Under the pieces are notes generated by a model. That model was given only the letters and a program-made list of their open reading frames with translations. It made no database searches and was not told the DNA's origin. A stretch of 64,000 nt of DNA from Weissella soli. Lineage in GTDB: Bacteria; Bacillota; Bacilli; Lactobacillales; Lactobacillaceae. Position numbers and translations under genes: made by a program. The stretch is taken from assembly GCF_001761545.1 (NCBI RefSeq), contig NZ_CP017326.1, positions 1,240,001 through 1,304,000 on the forward strand, in the 5' to 3' direction. Positions 45,688-54,731 of the stretch are shown here, one piece after another; positions within the stretch are counted from its first letter, which is position 1, and each line of letters begins with the position of its first letter.

Positions 45688-45725
45688 AAAAAAACTAGTT
45701 ATGCCCTGATTTTTGCATAACTAGT
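45688..45725 (-). terminator. Terminator after pgi
   Basis: ACTAGTTATGC/GCATAACTAGT perfect 11-bp stem and seven T residues on the minus strand. Confidence 0.88.
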
Positions 45726-45734
45726 ATCATTTTC

Positions 45735-47078
45735 TTACAAACGTGCCCGTAATTCAGCCGTCAATTCTTCATAACCTGGCTTACCAAGCAAACCAAACAT
45801 ATTCCGCTTATAGGCTTCAACACCTGGTTGATCAAATGGGTTGATACCATTTAAGTAACCAGAAATAGCCACAGCAACCTCAAAGAAGTAGATCACATAA
45901 CCCAAATGGTAGGCATCTTGCTTTTCTAATTCGACAACCATATTTGGAACCCCACCGTCAACATGGGCCAACATGGTCCCATCTGAAGCTGTTCGGTTCA
46001 CATAGCTCATCGTCTCACCTTGCAAGTATCCCAAGCCATCCTCAGCATCCATTTCTGGAATAACCACATCTGACACGGGTTCAGTCACACGTAACAAGGT
46101 TTCAAACAAATTACGCCGACCATCCTGGATATATTGTCCAAAGGAGTGCAAATCGGTCGAGAAGTTTCCGGTAGCTGGGAAAATTCCCTTACCATCCTTA
46201 CCTTCAGATTCACCCTGCAATTGTTTCCACCATTCACCAAATTGCACTAACGTTGGTTCATAGTTGATCAATAACTCTGTGACATAACCCTTGCGATAGA
46301 GAATATTACGATAAGCCGCGTACTGGTAAGCTGGATTCTCGGCCAGCTTAGCTGAGACCAACTCACCTTCAGCTTGAGCAGCACCAGCCAGCAAAGCCTC
46401 GATATCACCACCACCAACTGCAATTGGTAACAATCCTACAGCAGTTAACACTGAGAATCGACCACCGACACCATCAGGCACCACAAACTTTTCAAAGCCC
46501 TCGGCATCAGCGAACGACTTTAAAGCGCCCTTATTGGCATCAGTCGTGGCATAGATGCGTTCGCGAGCACCCGCAACCCCATACTTTTCTTCCAACTTTT
46601 GCTTAAACACTCGGAAAGCAATCGCTGGTTCTGTCGTCGTACCTGACTTTGAAATCACATTCACTGAAAAATCGCGCTCACCGATCACTTTGAGCACTGA
46701 ATTCAAGTATTGGCCCGAGATGTTATTCCCCACAAACAACACCTGCGGATAATCACGATCACTATCGGCGTACGCATTGACGAAATAATCATTCAAAAAG
46801 TCTAATGCCGCACGAGCACCCAAGTATGATCCCCCAATACCGATCACCACCAAAACCTTCGAGTCGGCTTGGATTTTCTTAGCTGCAGCTTGAATACGGC
46901 TAAATTCTTCACGATCATATGCTGTTGGCAAATGCAGCCAGTCGGTATAGGCCGCACCTACCCCAGTACCCTTGCGTAGCAATTCATCGGCCACCGTCAC
47001 CATTGGTTGCATCATTGCTAGTTCATCTTCAGAAACAAACGATGCCAACTTACTAGCATCAAAAGTCAAAGTACTCAT
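45735..47078 (-). CDS. pgi: Glucose-6-phosphate isomerase
   Basis: The protein is 447 residues with [18 protein letters not shown], the [14 protein letters not shown] phosphate-binding segment, catalytic Glu in GDQ-like [11 protein letters not shown], and a C-terminal His/Lys region. It converts glucose-6-P to fructose-6-P. Start 47078 ([10 protein letters not shown]) has GGAG eight bases upstream; longer frames lack a site. Confidence 0.95.
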   Translation of the reverse strand: MSTLTFDASKLASFVSEDELAMMQPMVTVADELLRKGTGVGAAYTDWLHLPTAYDREEFSRIQAAAKKIQADSKVLVVIGIGGSYLGARAALDFLNDYFVNAYADSDRDYPQVLFVGNNISGQYLNSVLKVIGERDFSVNVISKSGTTTEPAIAFRVFKQKLEEKYGVAGARERIYATTDANKGALKSFADAEGFEKFVVPDGVGGRFSVLTAVGLLPIAVGGGDIEALLAGAAQAEGELVSAKLAENPAYQYAAYRNILYRKGYVTELLINYEPTLVQFGEWWKQLQGESEGKDGKGIFPATGNFSTDLHSFGQYIQDGRRNLFETLLRVTEPVSDVVIPEMDAEDGLGYLQGETMSYVNRTASDGTMLAHVDGGVPNMVVELEKQDAYHLGYVIYFFEVAVAISGYLNGINPFDQPGVEAYKRNMFGLLGKPGYEELTAELRARL

Positions 47079-47198
47079 CACTACATCTCCATTCATAATT
47101 GGTATAGTCCAATTATACATCATTAACCGCTAAATGAAAAGCAAGACTGACGACAATTCTCACAATCTTCACAGTCTTACCCAGTCACCTTTCACGCA

Positions 47199-48233
47199 TC
47201 AGATGTTCTTGAAAACATAGCGTGTTTCATAATGCTTTTCAACACCCGCTGGCAAGACAATATCCCCAAATTCCGGATGATGAATCGCGTCAGACAGGGT
47301 TTGTGCTTCCAAAGCCACACCGTTAAAGGGGTTTTCAGCCAAAAACGCGGCCTGGTCTTCGTACTTATCCACGTCAGGATTCGTAATAAAGAAAATCACC
47401 CCATTACGATCCGTTGACACCTCAACAGTCCGTCCTGAAACGGGATCGGTCAAAATAGCTGCCGGTGCATCCGTTCCAGTGGCCACTTCAAAGGCATCAT
47501 CAAACTTGGCATCAAAAGCATCCGTCTCTAACTTCGCAATATTATCACCGATTTTAGTTTTCGTTTGGAAGTCAAACGCTGTTCCAGCCGTCTCTAAGAG
47601 CTTACCTGTTGGCAACTGGTCAGGCCGAAATTCTAAATGGCGCGATGCATTCAGCTGTAGCTCTAACTCGCGCGCATCGGCACCTAAGCCAGCCATATTA
47701 AAGTAAACATGAGAGGTTGGGTTGTACAATGTGTCCGCATCCGATGTGGCCCCAAAGTCCAACTTAACTTCATCATCATCCGTTAGGGTATAGGTAACCG
47801 TGGTCTTGAGGGTGCCTGGAAAATGGTCTTCAGCCTCAGTCATCGTGGTAGAAAACGTGACCGAATTGTTTGCTTCATCAACAGTTGCAATTTCCCAATT
47901 TTTGTGTGAAAAATTCTTTTCCCCGCCGTGCAATGTGTTTGCACCCTCGTTCGCATCCAAATGATAGGTCGTACCATTTAAGTCGAACTTGGCTTGGTCT
48001 AAACGACCACCTACCCGGCCAACGATATTACCGAGGTAATAGTCATTATCCAAATAGCTAGCAACATCATTGAAACCCAATACCAAATCCACACCAGCCG
48101 CTGTTTTGAAGGACTGCCATGAAGCCCCCCACGAAACGAGGCCAAGCTGATGACCATTCGCATTAGTGATGACCACGTGTTTAATTGTTTCACCTGCTGG
48201 AGTATTACCAAAATCAGTTACTGATACTGTCAT
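47199..48233 (-). CDS. galM: Aldose 1-epimerase (mutarotase)
   Basis: The protein is 344 residues with the beta-supersandwich motifs GRVGGRLDQAKF, ANEGANTLHGG and NPTSHVYFN. It interconverts alpha and beta anomers of galactose and glucose, ahead of galactokinase or hexokinase. AAGAAGG precedes the ATG. A cre box overlaps its promoter, so it is probably under CcpA control. No gal operon lies next to it. Confidence 0.93.
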   Translation of the reverse strand: MTVSVTDFGNTPAGETIKHVVITNANGHQLGLVSWGASWQSFKTAAGVDLVLGFNDVASYLDNDYYLGNIVGRVGGRLDQAKFDLNGTTYHLDANEGANTLHGGEKNFSHKNWEIATVDEANNSVTFSTTMTEAEDHFPGTLKTTVTYTLTDDDEVKLDFGATSDADTLYNPTSHVYFNMAGLGADARELELQLNASRHLEFRPDQLPTGKLLETAGTAFDFQTKTKIGDNIAKLETDAFDAKFDDAFEVATGTDAPAAILTDPVSGRTVEVSTDRNGVIFFITNPDVDKYEDQAAFLAENPFNGVALEAQTLSDAIHHPEFGDIVLPAGVEKHYETRYVFKNI

Positions 48234-48262
48234 GTGAGATGCCTTCTTCCATATACTAAGAT

Positions 48263-48298
48263 ATTTTACACCTTCATTTTAACATGTAAACGCTTCCA
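48263..48298 (-). promoter_or_regulatory. galM promoter with cre box
   Basis: TTTACA (48285-48290) and TAAAAT (48263-48268) are 16 bases apart on the minus strand. TGTAAACGCTTCCA (48285-48298, plus-strand reading) fits TGNAANCGNNNNCA and covers the -35. Confidence 0.75.
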
Positions 48299-48324
48299 CG
48301 ACACGTCGAATCTGATGTAACAAT

Positions 48325-48360
48325 AAAAAAAACGATTACGTCATCCCCGACGTAATCGTT
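48325..48360 (-). terminator. Terminator after the glucose permease gene
   Basis: AACGATTACGT/ACGTAATCGTT 11-bp perfect stem and a run of eight T on the minus strand. Confidence 0.9.
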
Positions 48361-48387
48361 ACTTGTTGATTGCTAATTAATATACAA

Positions 48388-49350
48388 TTACAAACTCTTC
48401 AAAACCGAAATCATGATACCACCGATCACAACCAGGATGGCACCGATGACGATAAACACCATTTGACGTGAGGTTTTCTTCTCGCCCAAGATGTAGATAC
48501 CACCAAATGTTCCAACGATGATCCCCATTTGAGAAAGGGTGGTCGCAACTGCTTGACCAACGTTAGGGTTAGCAGCTGAGATAAACATGAATACGTTTCC
48601 CAAAGCCCATACTAAACCAGTAACAATGTTACGCCAAGTAGCGGCTTGGAACATCGTCTTACCTTCCTTCATAAAGAAGATAACGATGATGAAGGCACCC
48701 AATACTTGACCAATTGATTGTGGTCCCACGATTGAAGTCATGTAGTACAATCCTGTGTCATGTGGTGCAGCCTTAGTTGCAGCTGAGATGTAACCCACCT
48801 TAGCCAACAAATTAGGGAAGACGAAGTACATCATGTATCCCAAAGTTGAGATGATAACTGCGATCAAACCACCGCGGAAATCATGCGCTGGATTAACTTC
48901 AGCCACGCTTGACTTTGAGTCAGGCAAAGCAGTGAAAACCGCACCAACGATAACTGCGACAATGGCTATTGAACCAAACAACCACATACGACCAGTTGTC
49001 CATTCGCCCAAAACAGCCGCTGCCATAATCGCGTTGGTCGCGATTTGACCAGCTGTTGACAATGGGTTACCAACTGAGACACCCAACTTCTTGAATCCAA
49101 CGAATTGACCAGCTGTACCAACAGCCCAGAACAATCCTGAAACAAAACCAACGACCCAGATACGACCATTAAAGGCAAAATCTGAACCAGCTGTTGGCAA
49201 CACGTAGAAAAACATTGTTGCCAAACCAAAAAGCAAGGCACCGAACGTCATCCCCAACGTTCCTTGAGCGGCTGTGCCGCCCATCTTGCTCGTAACAATA
49301 CCAGTTGATCCCCAAGCTAACGCTGGAATCAACGCAATAAGAATTGACAT
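48388..49350 (-). CDS. GRP-family sugar transporter (GlcU/RbsU-type)
   Basis: The protein is 320 residues with ten predicted helices and the GRP/DMT signatures: ALIPALAWGSTGIVTSKMGG at the N-terminus, SGLFWAVGTAGQFVGFKKLGVSVGNPLS, and a C-terminal AATTLSQMGIIVGTFGGIYILGEKK. Such permeases take up glucose or ribose by proton symport. A cre box in its promoter supports use of a sugar. The specific substrate (glucose likely) is family inference. Confidence 0.9.
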   Translation of the reverse strand: MSILIALIPALAWGSTGIVTSKMGGTAAQGTLGMTFGALLFGLATMFFYVLPTAGSDFAFNGRIWVVGFVSGLFWAVGTAGQFVGFKKLGVSVGNPLSTAGQIATNAIMAAAVLGEWTTGRMWLFGSIAIVAVIVGAVFTALPDSKSSVAEVNPAHDFRGGLIAVIISTLGYMMYFVFPNLLAKVGYISAATKAAPHDTGLYYMTSIVGPQSIGQVLGAFIIVIFFMKEGKTMFQAATWRNIVTGLVWALGNVFMFISAANPNVGQAVATTLSQMGIIVGTFGGIYILGEKKTSRQMVFIVIGAILVVIGGIMISVLKSL

Positions 49351-49393
49351 AAATAATACCTCTAAACAAACTCTCTAATAATCAACGTTATAT

Positions 49394-49422
49394 ATACTAT
49401 CATGATGTAAACGTTTTCACAA
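49394..49422 (-). promoter_or_regulatory. Sugar permease promoter with cre box
   Basis: TTGTGA (49417-49422) and TAGTAT (49394-49399) are 17 bases apart on the minus strand. TGTAAACGTTTTCA (49406-49419) matches the cre consensus on both strands and covers the -35 and spacer, a repressing position. Confidence 0.75.
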
Positions 49423-49566
49423 GTGATTTGTTCAAGGTTTTGCCAACTTAAATTAAATTAATTCAAAACAAATCTAATTACACGTTAATTGCCTATAATA
49501 GTTATAATTTAATATAGTGATTGAAGTGTAACTTTTTTACATCGAACCTTAAAATTGTAATGAAGA

Positions 49567-50622
49567 TCACTGATTTTCCGGCAAGTCAGGGAGAGTCACC
49601 GCAAAAATAGTGCCTTGACCAACTACCGAGTGCACACTGATTGTGCCACCATGAGCTTGGACTAACTGGCGGACAATTGCCAGACCGAGGCCGGTCTCAC
49701 CGCTTTGGATGCGGGTTGGATCAGCTTTATAGTAAGGTTCCCAAATTTTGGTGACTTGTGCCGATGTCATCCCAATGCCTGTGTCGGAAATGCGGATGAG
49801 CGTCTGGCGCGCCTCACGCCAAGTTTTAATTGTAATGGTGCCATTTGCTGTGAATTGAATCGCATTATTGACCAGATTATATAAAATTTGAATAAAATAA
49901 TCTTGATCAGCGTGGATAATCACTGGCGCAGCCTGCTCGTAAATCAGGTGGTCCTTTGCTAGACGCGCCTTATCGGATAGTTGGTCAATTAACGCATTGA
50001 TCAACGGCGTCACATCAAACGTTTGCCGTTGCAATCGGATCTGACCCTGCTGTAAGCGCCCATAATCCAGGGTGTGCTTCACCAGACGTGCTAGACGATC
50101 AGCTTCATTTTTAATCATGGCATAGGCATGTAACTTATCTTGTTCAGCAATCACATCATATTGAAGTCCTTCAACGATACCCGAAATCGTCGTCAAAGGG
50201 GTCCGCATTTCATGCGCAGCATTGGCCATCAACGTCCTATATTGGGCTGTTTGCGTGTCAATTTCCTGTTTTTGGTGGGTCAAAGTATTCGACAAAAGAT
50301 TAATCGCCTGGGCCAAATCGCTGATTTCATCATGACCGTTGGCGGCTAGTGTCGTTTTGTAATCACCCCGCGCGATGCAGCGCGTGCCTTCCTGGATCGT
50401 TTGCAACCGTTTGCTGAGCCGCTGCACGCTAACCATCCCCAAAATACTCACCAACAGACCGACCATCAAAAAGATCATCACTAAACTTTGACAAAAGTGA
50501 CCTAACTGACTTACCACCACCATGTGTGCTGTCAGTTGCATTAAAAGAAGTCCGGCAGCGAACAACACAATCATGATGATCGCGATAAACGTTAACATTT
50601 GTTGTCTTAATCTCATCATCAA
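49567..50622 (-). CDS. Sensor histidine kinase
   Basis: The protein is 351 residues: two membrane helices (about 11-31 and 44-65) with only a short external loop, HAMP (66-118), dimerisation helix with His137 in NAAHEMRTPL, and a HATPase with NNAIQF, DTGIGM and GETGLGLAIV. The lack of an external sensor domain points to membrane or intracellular signals, or to a partner protein. It follows the response regulator gene, with a terminator between them. GGGAGAG precedes the start. Confidence 0.93.
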   Translation of the reverse strand: MMMRLRQQMLTFIAIIMIVLFAAGLLLMQLTAHMVVVSQLGHFCQSLVMIFLMVGLLVSILGMVSVQRLSKRLQTIQEGTRCIARGDYKTTLAANGHDEISDLAQAINLLSNTLTHQKQEIDTQTAQYRTLMANAAHEMRTPLTTISGIVEGLQYDVIAEQDKLHAYAMIKNEADRLARLVKHTLDYGRLQQGQIRLQRQTFDVTPLINALIDQLSDKARLAKDHLIYEQAAPVIIHADQDYFIQILYNLVNNAIQFTANGTITIKTWREARQTLIRISDTGIGMTSAQVTKIWEPYYKADPTRIQSGETGLGLAIVRQLVQAHGGTISVHSVVGQGTIFAVTLPDLPENQ

Positions 50623-50649
50623 CTCTCCCTGATATCAGACTGCATTAAC

Positions 50650-50679
50650 AAAAAAACGAGGACCACGCTAGCCCTCGTT
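50650..50679 (-). terminator. Terminator between the response regulator and kinase genes
   Basis: AACGAGG/CCTCGTT stem on the minus strand followed by seven T residues. It would reduce kinase expression relative to the regulator. Confidence 0.78.
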
Positions 50680-50694
50680 CATTTTGCTCTTGAT

Positions 50695-51420
50695 TTAATC
50701 AGCGCCATTTACACTAGAATCGTCGAATTTATAGCCCACACCCCACACAGTCTGAATCACTTGGGGGCCAACTTTTTCAATTTTTTGCCGTAATTTTTTG
50801 ACGTGCGCATCAACAGTGCGTTCATCACCAAAATATTCATAATCCCAAACCAATTGCAATAATTGTTCACGCGAGAAAACTTGCCGTTGCTTCCTGGCTA
50901 AAGCGCGTAATAAGTCAAATTCCTTGGGGGTTAAATCTTGAATCAATTGACCATTCAAGTATGCTTCCCGCGTTGATGAATTTAATTTCATTGTACTGGT
51001 AACCACATCAAACTCTTCATGAACATCAACCGGACCAATCGTGCCGTTCGCGATTTCAGCACGCCGGTAGATTGCTCGCATCCGTGCAATTAATGTGATT
51101 GGTGAAAAAGGCTTTGTGACGTAATCATCTGCGCCCATTTCCAGTCCGAGTACTTGATCGGATTCTGTGTCACGCGCGGTTAACATCATAATGAGGACTA
51201 GTTTGGAAACCTCACGGATTTTCATTGCAACTTGCATCCCATCTAATCCCGGCAAATTTAAATCGAGTAAAATTAAATCCCAAGACTGTGGGGCCGCATT
51301 AAAGGTGAGCACTGCATCGTTGCCATCAGTGACATAAGTCGCTTCCCAACCTTCTTTTTTGAAGAACATACTCATCATTTCTGATACGGATGTATTATCT
51401 TCGACCATTAAAATTCTCAC
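50695..51420 (-). CDS. OmpR-family response regulator
   Basis: The protein is 241 residues. Receiver domain: MVEDN, phospho-acceptor Asp53 (LLDLNLPG), MLTARD and Lys in VTKPFSP. Winged-helix effector: LTPKEFDLLRALARKQRQVFSREQLLQLVWDYEYFGDERTVDAHVKKLRQKIEK. The start is a GTG at 51420 with AAGGTGG eight bases upstream. It is paired with the kinase at 49567. Direct repeats TTAAATTC at 51507 and 51524 lie upstream. Confidence 0.93.
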   Translation of the reverse strand: MRILMVEDNTSVSEMMSMFFKKEGWEATYVTDGNDAVLTFNAAPQSWDLILLDLNLPGLDGMQVAMKIREVSKLVLIMMLTARDTESDQVLGLEMGADDYVTKPFSPITLIARMRAIYRRAEIANGTIGPVDVHEEFDVVTSTMKLNSSTREAYLNGQLIQDLTPKEFDLLRALARKQRQVFSREQLLQLVWDYEYFGDERTVDAHVKKLRQKIEKVGPQVIQTVWGVGYKFDDSSVNGAD

Positions 51421-51783
51421 CAGTATATCCACCTTAAATTTATTTAGTATGATTTTAATTGCTTTGCTAATGCTAAATTGGCGTCGCACTAATTATTTGC
51501 AACGAATTAAATTCTCAGATGATTTAAATTCATTCTAATTTGTAGCAGAAAAACTAAGATTCTCTCACAAAATCTATCGGTCCTTCAAAAAAACATCACA
51601 CCATGTGAAACTTTTCTCTATATGCCACATTTTACTCCTTTTACCATTATTTGGTCTGACAATCAGACGTTTTCCACGATTTGCACAATGTCTGCAGTGC
51701 TTCCCGTCTGGGGGTTGACGCATCCGCCTTTAAACGCTAAAAAAGCAGCCAATTGCAAACAATCAGCTGCTTAATATTGATGA
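51421..51783. other. Response regulator upstream region
   Basis: No large gene. The glnHP terminator is at 51739-51773. Other elements are inverted repeats TCACA/TGTGA (51597-51609) and GTCTGA/TCAGAC (51654-51668), direct repeats TTAAATTC (51507-51514, 51524-51531), and on the minus strand a possible 18-codon frame (51574-51630) with a strong AAAAGGAG site. Confidence 0.4.
51739..51773 (-). terminator. Terminator after the fused ABC transporter gene
   Basis: AAGCAGC/GCTGCTT stem with a 17-base loop and six T residues on the minus strand. Confidence 0.8.
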
Positions 51784-53250
51784 CTAATTTGACTTAGCTA
51801 ACTTCTTTTCCGCCAAATTCAACAAACGACTCAAGACGAATGTCAACGTAAAGTAGATCAGGGCCGTGATCATCAATGGCAAGAATGGCTTAAATGAGAC
51901 ACCTTGAACCAATGACGTCTGGAAGGTCAACTCACCGACACCGATAACAGATACCACTGAACCTTCCTTGATAACGGTCACGAACTCATTACCTAATGCT
52001 GGCAGGATATTCTTAACCGCTTGCGGCAAGACCACATAGCGCATCGCTTGCTTCTTTGACAAACCAAGTGAACGAGCGGCCTCGGTTTGTCCCTTGGCAA
52101 TTGAATTAATACCAGAACGAATAATTTCTGCGACATACGCAGCCGAGTTCAAAGACATGGCGACTGCACCAGCGACGAAGCCAGCCACATTCAACCCAAT
52201 CAATTGGGTACCGAAAAATACGATGAACACTTGGATTAGCAAAGGCGTACCACGAACGAACTCAATGTAGACATTCGCGATGGCCTTTAATACCCAAACA
52301 TTTGAGGTCTTCATCAAGGCTAACAAGGTTCCCAAGATGGCACCAGCTAAGACACCGATTACGGCTAGGCCTAATGTGTAACCAGTTCCCTTAACAAAGT
52401 ATGACCAGTACTTATCAAAAAAACTTTCCTTCTTATTAAGCAGAGCAATTGCGTCACTCTTCCAACCTTGCAAAGGCGCACCTACCACATCATTTTTGAT
52501 GATCTGATTAACTTTAGCCTTCAAAACAGGCGAATTTTTAGGCATGGCAATTGTTGAACCATTTGAATTAGATGGCAACTTGACCTTTGAAACCGCAAAT
52601 TGGCTTGATTGTTGCAGATAAGTATCCGCTGTTGTTGAAACAACAACCATTCCGGCGACTTTACCCTGTGCCACTTGGGTTGCTTGATCAGTCACTTTCT
52701 TCAAAGCCACAACCTGAGCGCCCTTCATTGTAGCCTTAGCGATGTCGTATTGCGTAGAAGCCATTTGTGCGACGACCTTCTTGCCTTTGAAATCAGCAGC
52801 CGTTTTTAATGAGTTAACATTGGTCTTCTTGACCAACATCACGTTCTTATCCTTGAAATAAACATTCGAGAAATCGACCACCTTAGCACGCTCAGGGGTC
52901 GCTGTCATACCGGCAATGACCATATCAACCTTACCAGTTGTGACCGCACCTAACAAAGCATCGAAACTCATGTCTTCAATTTTGATTTTAACACCTAATT
53001 TTTTAGCAATCGTGCGTGCCATCGTCATGTCAAAACCAACAATTTTATCCTGCCCATTCACCGTAGAATGAAATTCATATGGTGCATAGTCGGCAGAGGT
53101 TCCAACAATCAGCGTCCCCCGCTTTTGAATTTTTGCCCAAGTCTTGTCGGTGGTTGCCGCATTCGTTGTACTCGAAATACCCACCAAGCTCATCAATGTT
53201 GACATTACAATCAACAGCGTCATCATTAATGTACCAATTTTCTTATTCAT
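51784..53250 (-). CDS. Fused amino acid ABC transporter: substrate-binding plus permease (GlnHP type)
   Basis: The protein is 488 residues. It has a signal peptide (about 1-32), a periplasmic-binding-type domain (about 35-265, with TSADYAPYEFHS and GFDMTMARTIAKKLG), then a permease with about five helices and the EAA loop EAARSLGLSKKQAMRYVVLPQA. Such fusions import polar amino acids, for example glutamine. The partner ATPase (GlnQ) is not adjacent on either side. Start 53250 has GGGAGAG before it. Confidence 0.92.
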   Translation of the reverse strand: MNKKIGTLMMTLLIVMSTLMSLVGISSTTNAATTDKTWAKIQKRGTLIVGTSADYAPYEFHSTVNGQDKIVGFDMTMARTIAKKLGVKIKIEDMSFDALLGAVTTGKVDMVIAGMTATPERAKVVDFSNVYFKDKNVMLVKKTNVNSLKTAADFKGKKVVAQMASTQYDIAKATMKGAQVVALKKVTDQATQVAQGKVAGMVVVSTTADTYLQQSSQFAVSKVKLPSNSNGSTIAMPKNSPVLKAKVNQIIKNDVVGAPLQGWKSDAIALLNKKESFFDKYWSYFVKGTGYTLGLAVIGVLAGAILGTLLALMKTSNVWVLKAIANVYIEFVRGTPLLIQVFIVFFGTQLIGLNVAGFVAGAVAMSLNSAAYVAEIIRSGINSIAKGQTEAARSLGLSKKQAMRYVVLPQAVKNILPALGNEFVTVIKEGSVVSVIGVGELTFQTSLVQGVSFKPFLPLMITALIYFTLTFVLSRLLNLAEKKLAKSN

Positions 53251-53376
53251 AGACGTTCTCTCCCAATCCAACGATCGCTTTTGATCGTGTAACTTTATTC
53301 ATTAATTGATGTATTTTAGTATATTATCCTTTGTAATTTTATGCAACAACTTCTTTTGTTTTTGCATAAAATATAC

Positions 53377-53403
53377 AAAAAAAGCTCTGCTTCATGCAGA
53401 GCT
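53377..53403 (-). terminator. Terminator after codA
   Basis: AGCTCTGC/GCAGAGCT 8-bp stem with a 5-base loop and seven T residues on the minus strand. Confidence 0.88.
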
Positions 53404-53409
53404 GTTCGT

Positions 53410-54648
53410 CTAATCAACATGTAATTGAATTTCAGCTGGCTTAGTTTCCACCAAGATATGACCGTTATGGATTGAATAGAGAACCTCTGCCCGTTCATTC
53501 AAGGCATTATAAAAGTTATCGCTATTCATAATCAAGAACGAGGCTGGCTTACCCACTGCAATCCCATAATGATCTTGCACGTTCATCGTCCGTGCGCCAT
53601 TATGGGTCACAAATCGGTACGACTGCATAATTTCAGAGTAACCCATAATTTGCGTGGCATGCAGACCCATATGCAAGGAATCTAACATATTACCATTCCC
53701 CATTGGATACCATGGATCCTTAATATCATCTTCTCCAAAAGCTACATTAATCCCGTTAGCATCCAACTCCTTTACCCGTGTCAAACCACGACGCTTTGGA
53801 TAGGTGTCAAAACGACCACCAAGATACATGTTGATTAAAGGATTCGACACAAAGTTGATGTCCGCCAGCTGCAATAAGCGCATCAACTTATAGACATAAG
53901 CATCATTATACGATCCCATGGCTGTCGTGTGTGAAGCAGTCACCTTTTCCTTTAGACCCGTTTCTAAAGCCAGTGTGGCTAACGTTTCCAACCCGCGCGA
54001 TGCCGGATCGTCAATTTCATCCGTATGTGCATCGATCATCAAATGGTACTTTTTGGCTAACTCGGTCACAAAATGTAAAGATTCAACCGCGTACTCCCGG
54101 GTAAATTCAAAGTGTGGAATGGCACCCAAAGCATCAACCCCTAATTGAGCAGCCGTTTCCATGAGTTCCTTACCATGTGGAAATGACAAGATGCCCTCTT
54201 GCGGAAACGCGACCAACTGTAATTCCATCCATGGTTTAACTTCTTCACGCACCTCTAGCAATGCCTTTAACGCAACTAACTCCGGGTCCGTCACGTCCAC
54301 ATGTGAGCGAACAAATTGCAAGCCATGCGCCGCCTGAATTTTTAGCGTTTGCAGCGCACGCTTTTTAACATCATCATGGGTGAGCGTTTGCTTGCGTTCT
54401 GACCAAATCCGAATCCCATCAAACAACGTCCCCGTTTCATTCCACTCAGGATCACCCGCAGTTTGCGTTGAATCTAGATGCACATGCGGGTCAACAAACG
54501 GTGGAATCACTAACTTACCCGTTGCGTCGATAACTTTCTCATCCTGCAATGGGGCTAAATGCGTTGCAATTTCAGCAATGCTGCCCTCAGTGACGCGAAT
54601 ATCCTGTAATTCAGCGTTATTTTCAATTGATACTTGCTTAATGAGCAT
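53410..54648 (-). CDS. codA: Cytosine deaminase (amidohydrolase superfamily)
   Basis: The protein is 412 residues with metal ligands in PPFVDPHVHLD, His in RSHVDV, DAHTDE and the Asp in FGEDDIKDPWYPMGNG. It hydrolyses cytosine to uracil and ammonia for pyrimidine salvage. It lacks a neighbouring codB permease. Start 54648 has TGGAG six bases upstream; a longer form begins 12 bases earlier. Confidence 0.92.
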   Translation of the reverse strand: MLIKQVSIENNAELQDIRVTEGSIAEIATHLAPLQDEKVIDATGKLVIPPFVDPHVHLDSTQTAGDPEWNETGTLFDGIRIWSERKQTLTHDDVKKRALQTLKIQAAHGLQFVRSHVDVTDPELVALKALLEVREEVKPWMELQLVAFPQEGILSFPHGKELMETAAQLGVDALGAIPHFEFTREYAVESLHFVTELAKKYHLMIDAHTDEIDDPASRGLETLATLALETGLKEKVTASHTTAMGSYNDAYVYKLMRLLQLADINFVSNPLINMYLGGRFDTYPKRRGLTRVKELDANGINVAFGEDDIKDPWYPMGNGNMLDSLHMGLHATQIMGYSEIMQSYRFVTHNGARTMNVQDHYGIAVGKPASFLIMNSDNFYNALNERAEVLYSIHNGHILVETKPAEIQLHVD

Positions 54649-54690
54649 GTCTATCTCCATTGATTACATTTAGTTTTTCATCATTATATC

Positions 54691-54727
54691 AAAAAAGGGC
54701 CACCCTCACGCGAAACCCCTTGCGTTA
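54691..54727 (-). terminator. Probable terminator after the topoisomerase gene
   Basis: Partly paired AAGGGG/CCCTT stem with TTTTTT on the minus strand, in the 80-base gap before codA. Confidence 0.55.
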
Positions 54728-54731
54728 ATCA

